From contig JAZUBN010000095.1 in the NCBI GenBank assembly GCA_045638565.1, positions 1 to 8,906 on the forward strand: a DNA stretch of 8,906 bases. The letters run 5' to 3'. Position 1 is the first letter of the stretch, and each line of letters begins with the position of its first letter. The position numbers were made by a program, and so were the translations under genes. Below, one piece after another: positions 1 to 5,340 of the stretch. The notes beneath the pieces were generated by a model. That model searched no databases. It saw nothing but the letters and a program-made list of their open reading frames with translations, and was not told the DNA's origin. Source of the DNA: SIG471 sp045638565 (lineage in GTDB: Bacteria; Bacillota; Clostridia; Oscillospirales; Butyricicoccaceae).

Positions 1-70
1 CCCCCTGCGGGAATCGAACCCACATCTAATCCTTAGGAGGGATTTATTCTATCCATTGAACTAAGGAGGC
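1..70 (-). tRNA. tRNA-Arg(CCU), one base short at the window edge
   Basis: Read on the minus strand, the sequence folds as a complete cloverleaf. The acceptor 5' strand GCCTCCT pairs with AGGGGG at the other end; base 72 and the 3' end lie beyond position 1. The D-arm is GTTC/GAAT. The anticodon stem AATCC/GGATT closes the loop CTCCTAA, giving anticodon CCU at positions 34-36, which reads AGG (Arg). The T-arm is GTGGG-TTCGATT-CCCGC. The variable loop is four bases. Whether CCA is encoded cannot be seen. Its likely promoter is at 146-174, leaving a precursor leader of about 69 nt. Confidence 0.93.
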
Positions 71-83
71 ATATAAAATTATA

Positions 84-112
84 TTGATACCACCGGCAAA
101 ATATGATACAAT
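84..112 (+). promoter_or_regulatory. sigma-A-type promoter for ymdB-pgeF
   Basis: TTGATA (84-89) and TACAAT (107-112) are separated by 17 bases, each with one mismatch to the sigma-A consensus. Predicted start is near 119, giving a leader of about 75 nt before the ymdB ATG at 195. It faces the tRNA-Arg promoter, so the two transcripts would overlap by about 20 nt. Confidence 0.6.
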
Positions 113-123
113 AAATATAATAC

Positions 124-140
124 GGCGGTTTCATACTGCC
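124..140. other. small inverted repeat at the 5' end of both opposing transcripts
   Basis: GGCGGT (124-129) and ACTGCC (135-140) can pair with a 5-base loop (five Watson-Crick pairs and one G-T). It lies within a few bases of both predicted start sites, so it could form a 5'-terminal hairpin in the ymdB mRNA and in the tRNA-Arg precursor. A function in 5'-end protection is inference. Confidence 0.4.
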
Positions 141-145
141 ATATT

Positions 146-174
146 ATCATACAATAAACCGATTATTTTGTCAA
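146..174 (-). promoter_or_regulatory. sigma-A-type promoter for tRNA-Arg
   Basis: On the minus strand, TTGACA (174-169) is separated by exactly 17 bases from TATGAT (151-146), a near-consensus promoter. Predicted transcription start is near 139, pointing left towards the tRNA. It overlaps the region transcribed by the opposing ymdB promoter. A second minus-strand TATAAT at 83-78 sits closer to the tRNA but has no recognisable -35 element. Confidence 0.65.
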
Positions 175-194
175 GAAAGCGAAGGCTTGTTAAT

Positions 195-962
195 ATGAAA
201 ATACTTGTTTTAGGCGATGTATGCGGTGAAGTTGGGGTAAAAATGCTGTCAAAGCATCTCCGCAGCCTGCAGAAAAAATACAATGCCGACCTTACCATCG
301 TAAACGGTGAAAATACAGCTGTCAACGGCATCCTGCCTCATCATGCCGATGAGATTTTTGCTTCGGGCGCCGATATCATAACTCTGGGCAATCACGCCCT
401 CGATATGCATCAGATTCACGATTATATCGATGACTGCCGTTATATGGCACGTCCTATGAATCTTCCGCCTCAGCAGCCGGGCGAAGGCTACTGCAAAATC
501 GACATTCAGGGCAAAAAGGTGTGCGTTGTCCCGCTTCTCGGCAGAGTACATATGGGCAGATTCGATTACGACGACCCATTCAGAATGATAGATAATTTCC
601 TTAAAAAGGACGATTCCGATATCTATATCGTCGATTTCCACGCAGAAACCACCAGCGAAAAGAAGGCTCTCGGCTATTGCCTTGACGGCAGAGTTTCCGC
701 CATCTTCGGCACACATACACATGTGCAGACAGCCGACGAGCAGATTCTTCCGAAGGGCACAGGCTATATCACAGATGTCGGTATGTGCGGTCCTTACCAT
801 TCTGTCCTCGGCGTTGAAAAAGAGCAGTCTGTGGCAAAGTTCTGCGGCAATATCGTAGGCAGATACAGAGAATCCAAAGAGGCAGGCTTCATTTCGGGAG
901 TTGTCTTTGAACTGGATAATAATGGAAAATGCATTGACGTCATAAGATTCCAGGAGAAATAA
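195..962 (+). CDS. ymdB: YmdB family metallophosphoesterase (2',3'-cyclic nucleotide phosphodiesterase)
   Basis: A 255-residue protein of the YmdB/TIGR00282 calcineurin-like family. Bacillus subtilis YmdB hydrolyses 2',3'-cyclic nucleotides and influences biofilm and motility gene expression. Two-metal-site residues are recognisable in order: D8 (LGDVCG), E39-N40 (NGENT), N66-H67 (LGNH), H149 (DFHAE), H174 and H176 (GTHTHVQT). The length fits the family. I chose the ATG at 195 because the conserved N-terminus MKILVLGDV begins there; an open frame runs upstream to a TTG at 84, but those residues do not resemble the family and that codon forms part of the -35 box. The purine-rich stretch ending GAAGGC (181-186) is a weak ribosome binding site. 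It is followed by pgeF after one base, so the pair is almost certainly cotranscribed. In many Bacillota ymdB follows the RNase Y gene rny; no rny is visible here. Confidence 0.92.
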   Translation: MKILVLGDVCGEVGVKMLSKHLRSLQKKYNADLTIVNGENTAVNGILPHHADEIFASGADIITLGNHALDMHQIHDYIDDCRYMARPMNLPPQQPGEGYCKIDIQGKKVCVVPLLGRVHMGRFDYDDPFRMIDNFLKKDDSDIYIVDFHAETTSEKKALGYCLDGRVSAIFGTHTHVQTADEQILPKGTGYITDVGMCGPYHSVLGVEKEQSVAKFCGNIVGRYRESKEAGFISGVVFELDNNGKCIDVIRFQEK

Positions 963-963
963 T

Positions 964-1761
964 ATGAGCTTTGAATATAAAGAAATAAACGGGGTTTTGG
1001 CCCTTAAATCGTCGATTTTTGAAAAAGAAAGCGGTGTGGATCATTTTTATTCCACACGTAAGGGCGGCACGAGTGAAGGCATCCACGAAAGCCTCAGCTT
1101 CCGCTATACAGGCAACACAGCCGACAGTGTCCACGAAAACTTCGATATTGCAGCCAAAGTCATCGGCAGAAGCTTTAAGGATGTAGTCCGTACACAGCAG
1201 GTGCACAGAGATAAGGTATGTGAAGTCAAGGGTGGCACAGGCTACCGCATTGTTGCTCTCGATAACGATGGTCTTGTTACCAACGTAAAGGGCGTTGTGC
1301 TCAGCGGTTTTTATGCCGATTGTCAGGTGCTTCTTTTCTATGATAAGGTCAATGAAGCCATCGGTCTCTGCCATTCGGGATGGCGCGGCACAGCTCTCGA
1401 TATCTGCAAAAAGACTCTCGACAAGATGAATGAGTGCTATGGCACAAAACCTGAGGACGTTATCGTTTCCATCGGACCTGCCATCTGTCAGGATTGCTTC
1501 GAATGTGATAAGGATGTCTACGATGCCTTTATCGGCAATTTCGGAGCAGAAATGGAGCAGTATTTCATAATGAAGGGCGTAAAGTATCACCCTGACATCA
1601 CAGCCATCACAGTCCATCGCCTTAAAATGCACGGAGTGAAGGCGGAAAATATCGATGTCAGCGGCATCTGCACAATGCACGATAAGGAAGAGCTTTACTG
1701 GTCACACCGCCGTACAAAAGGCAACCGCGGTGTCCACGGCGCATTTATCACATTGAAATAG
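964..1761 (+). CDS. pgeF: PgeF/YfiH/YlmD family laccase-domain protein (polyphenol oxidase/purine nucleosidase family)
   Basis: A 265-residue cytoplasmic protein of the Cu-oxidase_4 (DUF152) family. E. coli YfiH was renamed PgeF, peptidoglycan editing factor, and characterised relatives act on purine nucleosides or phenolics. Family landmarks are STRKGGTSEG (30-39), the metal ligands H81 (QQVH), C120 (ADC) and H137 (CHSGWRGT), IGPAIC (170-175), C236 (GIC) and WSHRRTKGNRG near 245-255. These match an intact active site. The ATG at 964 has AGGAG (952-956) seven bases upstream, inside the last codons of ymdB, and the stop of ymdB is one base away, so translation is probably coupled. It is the last gene of the operon: a palindrome and a strong terminator follow. 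Which substrate this homologue uses cannot be told from sequence. Confidence 0.92.
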   Translation: MSFEYKEINGVLALKSSIFEKESGVDHFYSTRKGGTSEGIHESLSFRYTGNTADSVHENFDIAAKVIGRSFKDVVRTQQVHRDKVCEVKGGTGYRIVALDNDGLVTNVKGVVLSGFYADCQVLLFYDKVNEAIGLCHSGWRGTALDICKKTLDKMNECYGTKPEDVIVSIGPAICQDCFECDKDVYDAFIGNFGAEMEQYFIMKGVKYHPDITAITVHRLKMHGVKAENIDVSGICTMHDKEELYWSHRRTKGNRGVHGAFITLK

Positions 1762-1770
1762 GAATACTAC

Positions 1771-1797
1771 CGTAGGGGCGAGCATTGCTCGTCCGAA
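1771..1797. repeat. short GC-rich palindromic element
   Basis: CGTAGGGGCGAGCATTGCTC continuing to GTCCG forms an 8-bp stem (GGGCGAGC at 1776-1783 with GCTCGTCC at 1787-1794, one G-T pair) and a 3-base loop. It is much more GC-rich than the surrounding intergenic DNA. The GTAGGGGCGA...CG pattern resembles small dispersed palindromes seen in many bacterial genomes. Only one copy lies in the window, so the repeat status rests on that resemblance. It sits just before the operon terminator. Confidence 0.5.
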
Positions 1798-1810
1798 ACT
1801 GCACAAAATC

Positions 1811-1846
1811 AAAAAAGCAGAGGCGAAAACCTCTGCTTTAATTTTA
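1811..1846 (+). terminator. rho-independent terminator of ymdB-pgeF
   Basis: AAAGCAGAGG (1814-1823), loop CGAAAA, CCTCTGCTTT (1830-1839), then TAATTTTAT. The ten-base arms are perfectly complementary. The left side is also A-rich (AAAAAA at 1811-1816), giving a T tract on the minus strand, so the hairpin could also act as a back-up for leftward transcription from tRNA-Gln. Confidence 0.88.
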
Positions 1847-1862
1847 TGCAAAAATCAAAAAT

Positions 1863-1893
1863 AAAAAAGTCCGATTCATAAGAACCGGACTTT
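1863..1893 (-). terminator. terminator of the first tRNA-Gln
   Basis: On the minus strand, AAAGTCCGGTTC, loop TTAT, GAATCGGACTTTTTT: an imperfect but long GC-containing hairpin followed by six T residues. It begins one to two bases beyond the encoded CCA of the tRNA and has a near-copy after the second tRNA-Gln. Confidence 0.85.
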
Positions 1894-1894
1894 A

Positions 1895-1968
1895 TGGCTG
1901 GGGATCAAGGATTTGAACCCTGACAAACAGAATCAGAATCTGTCGTGCTACCATTACACAAATCCCCA
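1895..1968 (-). tRNA. tRNA-Gln(CUG), copy 1
   Basis: A 74-nt cloverleaf with encoded CCA (1895-1897 on the plus strand). The acceptor TGGGGAT/ATCCCCA has the U1-A72 pair typical of tRNA-Gln, with discriminator G. The D-arm is GTG...CAC. The anticodon stem ACAGA/TCTGT closes the loop TTCTGAT, giving anticodon CUG, which reads CAG. The T-arm is CAGGG-TTCAAAT-CCTTG. It is identical over its full length to the copy at 2164-2237. It has its own promoter and terminator, and the leader is only about 8 nt. Confidence 0.96.
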
Positions 1969-1982
1969 ACGGAACGATATTT

Positions 1983-2011
1983 AGTATACACCATGAAACG
2001 CGATTTGTCAA
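1983..2011 (-). promoter_or_regulatory. consensus promoter of the first tRNA-Gln
   Basis: On the minus strand, TTGACA (2011-2006), a 17-base spacer, and TATACT (1988-1983). Upstream of the -35 box on that strand lie A/T tracts (about 2012-2045) resembling an UP element, common at strong stable-RNA promoters. Predicted start is near 1976. Confidence 0.8.
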
Positions 2012-2069
2012 CACTTTTTTGAAATATTTTTCAAAAATATTTTTTGTAGTGGAAGTGCGGCAAAATGTG

Positions 2070-2078
2070 TGGTATAAT
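2070..2078 (+). promoter_or_regulatory. possible extended -10 promoter reading towards polA
   Basis: TGG-TATAAT (2070-2078) has a perfect -10 hexamer with an upstream TG, on the plus strand in the unique spacer between the two tRNA-Gln cassettes. The -35 region (TGGAAG at 17-base spacing) is poor. If used, transcription would start near 2085 and pass antisense through tRNA-Gln copy 2 into polA. It is the best plus-strand promoter I can see upstream of polA. Confidence 0.4.
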
Positions 2079-2133
2079 AACATAGATAAGGCATATCAGA
2101 ATGTCATCATGTCACACTTATCGGACGAAAATA

Positions 2134-2162
2134 AAAAGTCCGACTCAAAAGAATCGGACTTT
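2134..2162 (-). terminator. terminator of the second tRNA-Gln
   Basis: On the minus strand, AAGTCCGATTC, loop TTTT, GAGTCGGACTTTTTAT. The hairpin plus T tract sits immediately after the encoded CCA and is homologous to the terminator at 1863-1893. Confidence 0.85.
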
Positions 2163-2163
2163 A

Positions 2164-2237
2164 TGGCTGGGGATCAAGGATTTGAACCCTGACAAACAGA
2201 ATCAGAATCTGTCGTGCTACCATTACACAAATCCCCA
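2164..2237 (-). tRNA. tRNA-Gln(CUG), copy 2
   Basis: Base-for-base identical to the copy at 1895-1968: 74 nt including encoded CCA, anticodon loop TTCTGAT (CUG), U1-A72 acceptor pair. It is an independent transcription unit with promoter at 2252-2280 and terminator at 2134-2162; the predicted leader is about 8 nt. Its 5' end is 89 bases from the divergently oriented polA start codon. Confidence 0.96.
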
Positions 2238-2251
2238 ACGGAACGAGATTT

Positions 2252-2280
2252 ATTATACAGCATAAAATTCAATTTGTCAA
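2252..2280 (-). promoter_or_regulatory. perfect consensus promoter of the second tRNA-Gln
   Basis: On the minus strand, TTGACA (2280-2275), 17 bases, TATAAT (2257-2252): both hexamers match the sigma-A consensus exactly. Upstream A/T tracts (2283-2312) would serve as an UP element and run right up to the polA ribosome binding site. The plus strand at the same place reads TTGTCA (2274-2279), a possible -35 facing polA, but only a poor -10 (TTAAAA near 2298) follows. Confidence 0.87.
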
Positions 2281-2313
2281 CACTTTTTTCAAAAAAATTA
2301 AAAATATTTTTAT

Positions 2314-2318
2314 GAGGA
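2314..2318 (+). promoter_or_regulatory. polA: ribosome binding site that fixes the polA start
   Basis: GAGGA at 2314-2318 lies eight bases before the ATG at 2327. The earlier in-frame ATG at 2312 overlaps this motif and has only A/T upstream, so it is not a credible start. Confidence 0.75.
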
Positions 2319-2326
2319 CCATTTCT

Positions 2327-4903
2327 ATGAAATTTATGATAATCGACGGCAACAGCCTTATAAACCGCGCCTTCTATGGCGTGCGTCCGCTGTCCACCAA
2401 AGAGGGCATACACACAAACGCCATCTTCGGCTTTCTCAACACATATTTCAAGCTTCTTGAAGAGGAAAAGCCGCAGAATGCCTGCGTATGCTTTGACCTG
2501 AAAGCCCCTACATTCCGCCATCTTCAGTATGAAGGCTATAAGGCAACTCGCAAGGGTATGCCGGAAGAGCTTGCAATGCAGATGCCTTATATAAAGGAAA
2601 TCCTCGATGCTCTCGGTGTGCCTCGTATGGAAAAGGAAGGCTTTGAAGCCGATGACCTTCTGGGCACAATTTCCAAAAACTGCGAAGATAAAGGCATCGA
2701 CTGCACAGTTGTCACAGGCGATAAGGACTCCCTCCAGCTTATCGGCGAAAAAACACGTGTCGCCATCGTTTCCACACGTATGGGTCAGACAACCACAAAA
2801 AAATTCGATACCGAGGCCTTCCGTGAGGAGTATAACGGCCTCGATCCGCTCAAAATCATAGACCTCAAGGCGATTATGGGCGATAAGAGCGATAACATCC
2901 CGGGCGTTGCCGGCATCGGCGAAAAGGGCGCTATGGATCTGCTGACAAAATACGGCTCGCTGACAGGCGTTTATGAAAATCTTTCCGAATCCAATATGAC
3001 AAAGGGTATGTTCAAAAAGCTTACCGAAGGCAAGGATTCGGCCTTTATGAGCTATGAACTTGCAACCATCGTCCGCGATGTGGAGCTTGGTGTCGACGAT
3101 GAATATTTTGCAATTCATCCGATGAATGAAGGAAAACTTTACGATATACTTGCAAAACTTGAACTTTTCAGTATAATTAAAAGGCTGGGTATTTCTCCTG
3201 ATGCCGAAAAGACGGAAAAAATAGAGCAGTCCTTCAATATGCCTCAGTATAAGACGGGTACGCCTGAAAAAATCTCAGGCACAGTAGGTCTCGCCCTTGA
3301 AAATGATAAAATTGCCCTTTTTGACAGGAAAAATATCTGGATTACCGATGAAAAAGTTATAAATCAGCTTAATAATGCCGATCTTATCTGCCTGCACGAC
3401 AGTAAGGAACTTTATAAAAAAGCAAAGCTGATGGGGTGCGAAATCACAGCGAAGGTTTTTGACACCGCAGTGGGCGAATATCTCCTTTCGCCGACAGATA
3501 ATTCCTATCCTGTGGAAAAATCCATCATGCGCCGCTTCGGTGTTGAGCTGGGCAATGAAACTGAAGAAAATACACAGCTCGATATGTTTTCACAGGCGGC
3601 AGAAAATCATACAGCCCTTGCCCAGAAGGCATTCTACACATATCATATGGCGGAAAAAATCAGGGAAGAGCTTGAAAATGAGCATATGACAGAGCTTTTT
3701 GAAAAAATCGAAATGCCTCTCGTCCCTGTCCTTGCCGAAATGGAAGTCAACGGCATTCTGTGCGATATCGAAGCACTTAAAAAGTATGCTGAAGAACTTT
3801 CGGTAAAAATGAACGAGCTGACAGAAAAAATCTACGCTATGGCAGGCGAGACCTTCAATATCGGCTCTCCTAAGCAGCTTGGCGAGATACTTTTCGTCAA
3901 AATGGGGCTCAAGGGCGGCAAGAAAACCAAGACAGGCTATTCCACAGATGCCGATACCCTTGAAAAGCTTCGCAAGGATGCTCCAATCGTCGAGCATATT
4001 CTTGAATACCGCAAGTATGCAAAGCTCAAGAGCACATACTGTGACGGTCTTATCAAGGTGGTGCATGATGACGGCAGAGTGCGTACATCCTTCAATCAGC
4101 TTGTCACAGCCACAGGCCGCTTAAGCTCGGCAGACCCTAACCTGCAGAATATCCCTGTCCGCACAGAGGAAGGCGAAAAAATTCGCCGTGCCTTTATAGC
4201 AGGGGAAGGATATACCCTTATCGATGCCGACTATTCCCAGATTGAGCTTCGAATTTTAGCCCATATTGCACAGGACGAAAAGATGATGCACGCCTTCAAT
4301 ACAGGGCTTGATATCCATACTTCCACAGCTTCCCAGGTGTTCAATACTCCTATCGATGAGGTCACACCTATCCAGCGCAGAAGCGCAAAGGCTGTCAACT
4401 TCGGCATTGTCTACGGCATCTCAGCTTTCGCCCTTTCGGAAGATTTGGGCATCTTCGTCAACGAGGCGCAAAGCTATATGAACGGCTATTTTGCCGTCTA
4501 TAACGGCGTTAAAAAATATATGGATGAAATCAAGATAAAGGCAAAGGAAGACGGCTTTGTAAAGACAATTTTCGGCAGAAAACGCGCCCTTCCTGAGCTC
4601 AAATCGTCCAATCACAACATCCGCTCCTTTGGTGAGCGTGTCGCCCTCAATATGCCTGTTCAGGGTGCGGCGGCAGACATTATGAAGATAGCGATGGTCA
4701 ATGTCTATGACCGTCTTAAAAAAGAAAATATGAAAACCAGAATGCTCATTCAGGTCCACGACGAATTGCTGCTTGAAGCTCCGCTCGAGGAAAAGGAAAA
4801 GGCAAAGCAGATTCTTCGTGAAGAAATGGAAAGAGCGGCAGAGCTTTCTGTAAAGCTGCTTGTCGATGTCCACGAAGGAGCAAACTGGGTGGAGGCAAAA
4901 TAA
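2327..4903 (+). CDS. polA: DNA polymerase I with vestigial proofreading domain
   Basis: An 858-residue family A polymerase for Okazaki fragment processing and repair. The N-terminal 5' nuclease is intact: MIIDGNS with D7, CFDLKAPTFRH, YKATRK, EADDLLG, VTGDKDSLQL, GDKSDNIPGVAGIGEKGA. The middle domain (about 317-450) keeps the fold signature FDTAVGEYLLSP (D379) but lacks the exonuclease acidic motif (GLALEN where E. coli has an FDTETD-like segment) and the YxxxD of Exo III. 3'-5' proofreading is therefore probably absent, as in Bacillus and Thermus PolA. The polymerase domain has motif A DYSQIELR (D635), motif B RRSAKAVNFGIVYG (684-697) and motif C VHDE (H811-E813). Length is normal. Its stop overlaps the rimI start by one base (TAATG), and rimI's GGAGG lies inside its end, so the two are coupled. 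Promoter uncertain. Confidence 0.97.
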   Translation: MKFMIIDGNSLINRAFYGVRPLSTKEGIHTNAIFGFLNTYFKLLEEEKPQNACVCFDLKAPTFRHLQYEGYKATRKGMPEELAMQMPYIKEILDALGVPRMEKEGFEADDLLGTISKNCEDKGIDCTVVTGDKDSLQLIGEKTRVAIVSTRMGQTTTKKFDTEAFREEYNGLDPLKIIDLKAIMGDKSDNIPGVAGIGEKGAMDLLTKYGSLTGVYENLSESNMTKGMFKKLTEGKDSAFMSYELATIVRDVELGVDDEYFAIHPMNEGKLYDILAKLELFSIIKRLGISPDAEKTEKIEQSFNMPQYKTGTPEKISGTVGLALENDKIALFDRKNIWITDEKVINQLNNADLICLHDSKELYKKAKLMGCEITAKVFDTAVGEYLLSPTDNSYPVEKSIMRRFGVELGNETEENTQLDMFSQAAENHTALAQKAFYTYHMAEKIREELENEHMTELFEKIEMPLVPVLAEMEVNGILCDIEALKKYAEELSVKMNELTEKIYAMAGETFNIGSPKQLGEILFVKMGLKGGKKTKTGYSTDADTLEKLRKDAPIVEHILEYRKYAKLKSTYCDGLIKVVHDDGRVRTSFNQLVTATGRLSSADPNLQNIPVRTEEGEKIRRAFIAGEGYTLIDADYSQIELRILAHIAQDEKMMHAFNTGLDIHTSTASQVFNTPIDEVTPIQRRSAKAVNFGIVYGISAFALSEDLGIFVNEAQSYMNGYFAVYNGVKKYMDEIKIKAKEDGFVKTIFGRKRALPELKSSNHNIRSFGERVALNMPVQGAAADIMKIAMVNVYDRLKKENMKTRMLIQVHDELLLEAPLEEKEKAKQILREEMERAAELSVKLLVDVHEGANWVEAK

Positions 4904-5340
4904 TGGAAATACAGAGTCTTCTTCTCAAACATATAGACCAGATTTATGAAATAGAAGTCGCCAGTTTTTCTGTCCCGTGGAGCATCAACAGCCTGCGTGA
5001 CGACCTTGAAAATCCTATGGCAAAGTATTTTGTGCTGACAGAAGGCGAGGAAGTTTTAGCCTATCTCGGCATCCGAACAGTGCTCGATGAGATTCACATT
5101 ATGAATATTGCCGTAAAGCCTGAGCATCGCGGCAAGGGTTACAGCACATATCTTATGAATGAGCTTGATAAGTTCGCAAAAGACGGCAAGTTTTATTCCA
5201 TCTCTCTCGAAGTCCGCGAAGGCAATGAAAAGGCTCGAAATCTCTATAATAAATGTGGCTTTGAAATATGCGGTGTCCGCAAGGACTATTATGAAAAGCC
5301 GAAAGAAAACGCAGTTCTTATGGTGAAATATGTTAAATAA
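4903..5340 (+). CDS. rimI: RimI-type GNAT N-acetyltransferase
   Basis: A 145-residue GNAT protein. RimI in E. coli acetylates the N-terminal alanine of ribosomal protein S18; homologues next to tsa genes are often annotated the same way, but other peptide or protein targets are possible. Seen in order: IEVASFSVPWS (17-27), the RimI-like acceptor region; HIMNIAVKPEHRGKGYSTYL, with beta-4 and the acetyl-CoA pyrophosphate loop R76-G-K-G-Y-S81 (the usual final G/A is S here); LEVREGNEKARNLYNKCGF, with E103 and catalytic-type Y115; and GVRKDYYEKPKENAVLM at the end. The start overlaps the polA stop by one base, with GGAGG (4891-4895) seven bases upstream. The end overlaps the methyltransferase start by 11 bases. 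Two to three cotranslated genes are implied. Confidence 0.9.
   Translation: MEIQSLLLKHIDQIYEIEVASFSVPWSINSLRDDLENPMAKYFVLTEGEEVLAYLGIRTVLDEIHIMNIAVKPEHRGKGYSTYLMNELDKFAKDGKFYSISLEVREGNEKARNLYNKCGFEICGVRKDYYEKPKENAVLMVKYVK

Larger units (their letters stand above)
1857..2314. repeat. tandem duplication of a tRNA-Gln transcription cassette (269-bp offset)
   Basis: The segment from about 1857 to 2043 (terminator, tRNA, -10, -35, A/T tract) recurs at about 2127 to 2314. The tRNA bodies are identical. Terminators and promoters differ by scattered substitutions, for example TATACT against TATAAT, and the spacers have diverged more. The intervening 80 bases or so (2044-2126) are unique. The divergence pattern fits an old duplication with the tRNA body held constant by selection or gene conversion. 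Confidence 0.8.

Noticed and set aside
84..194. N-terminal extension of ymdB from the TTG at 84
   Set aside because: The extra 37 residues do not match the family, the TTG is part of a good -35 box, and the conserved MKILVLGDV starts at the ATG at 195.
940..1680. 246-residue minus-strand open frame opposite pgeF
   Set aside because: Antisense to a well-conserved gene, with no motif or start signal of its own.
1863..1893. T-box or other riboswitch upstream of polA
   Set aside because: The hairpins near the tRNAs are on the minus strand directly after each tRNA with T tracts, so they are tRNA terminators. No T-box AGGGTGG-type motif or specifier loop is seen.
1860..2280. CRISPR-like or phage attachment repeat at the duplicated region
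   Set aside because: The repeated unit is a tRNA gene with promoter and terminator, only two copies, with no short regular spacers and no integrase or truncated tRNA fragment.
2312..2326. Earlier in-frame ATG for polA (MRTIS extension)
   Set aside because: The ATG overlaps the GAGGA ribosome binding site that is correctly spaced for the ATG at 2327, and the family N-terminus fits MKFMIIDGNS.
2607..2861. Short plus-strand frames inside polA, pgeF, the methyltransferase and tsaD
   Set aside because: They lie wholly inside conserved genes in another frame, with no ribosome binding site or known motif.
2174..3118. 314-residue minus-strand open frame across the polA start and tRNA-Gln copy 2
   Set aside because: It runs through a tRNA gene and antisense to the conserved 5' nuclease domain of polA; the Cys/His/Phe-rich composition is typical of an antisense shadow.
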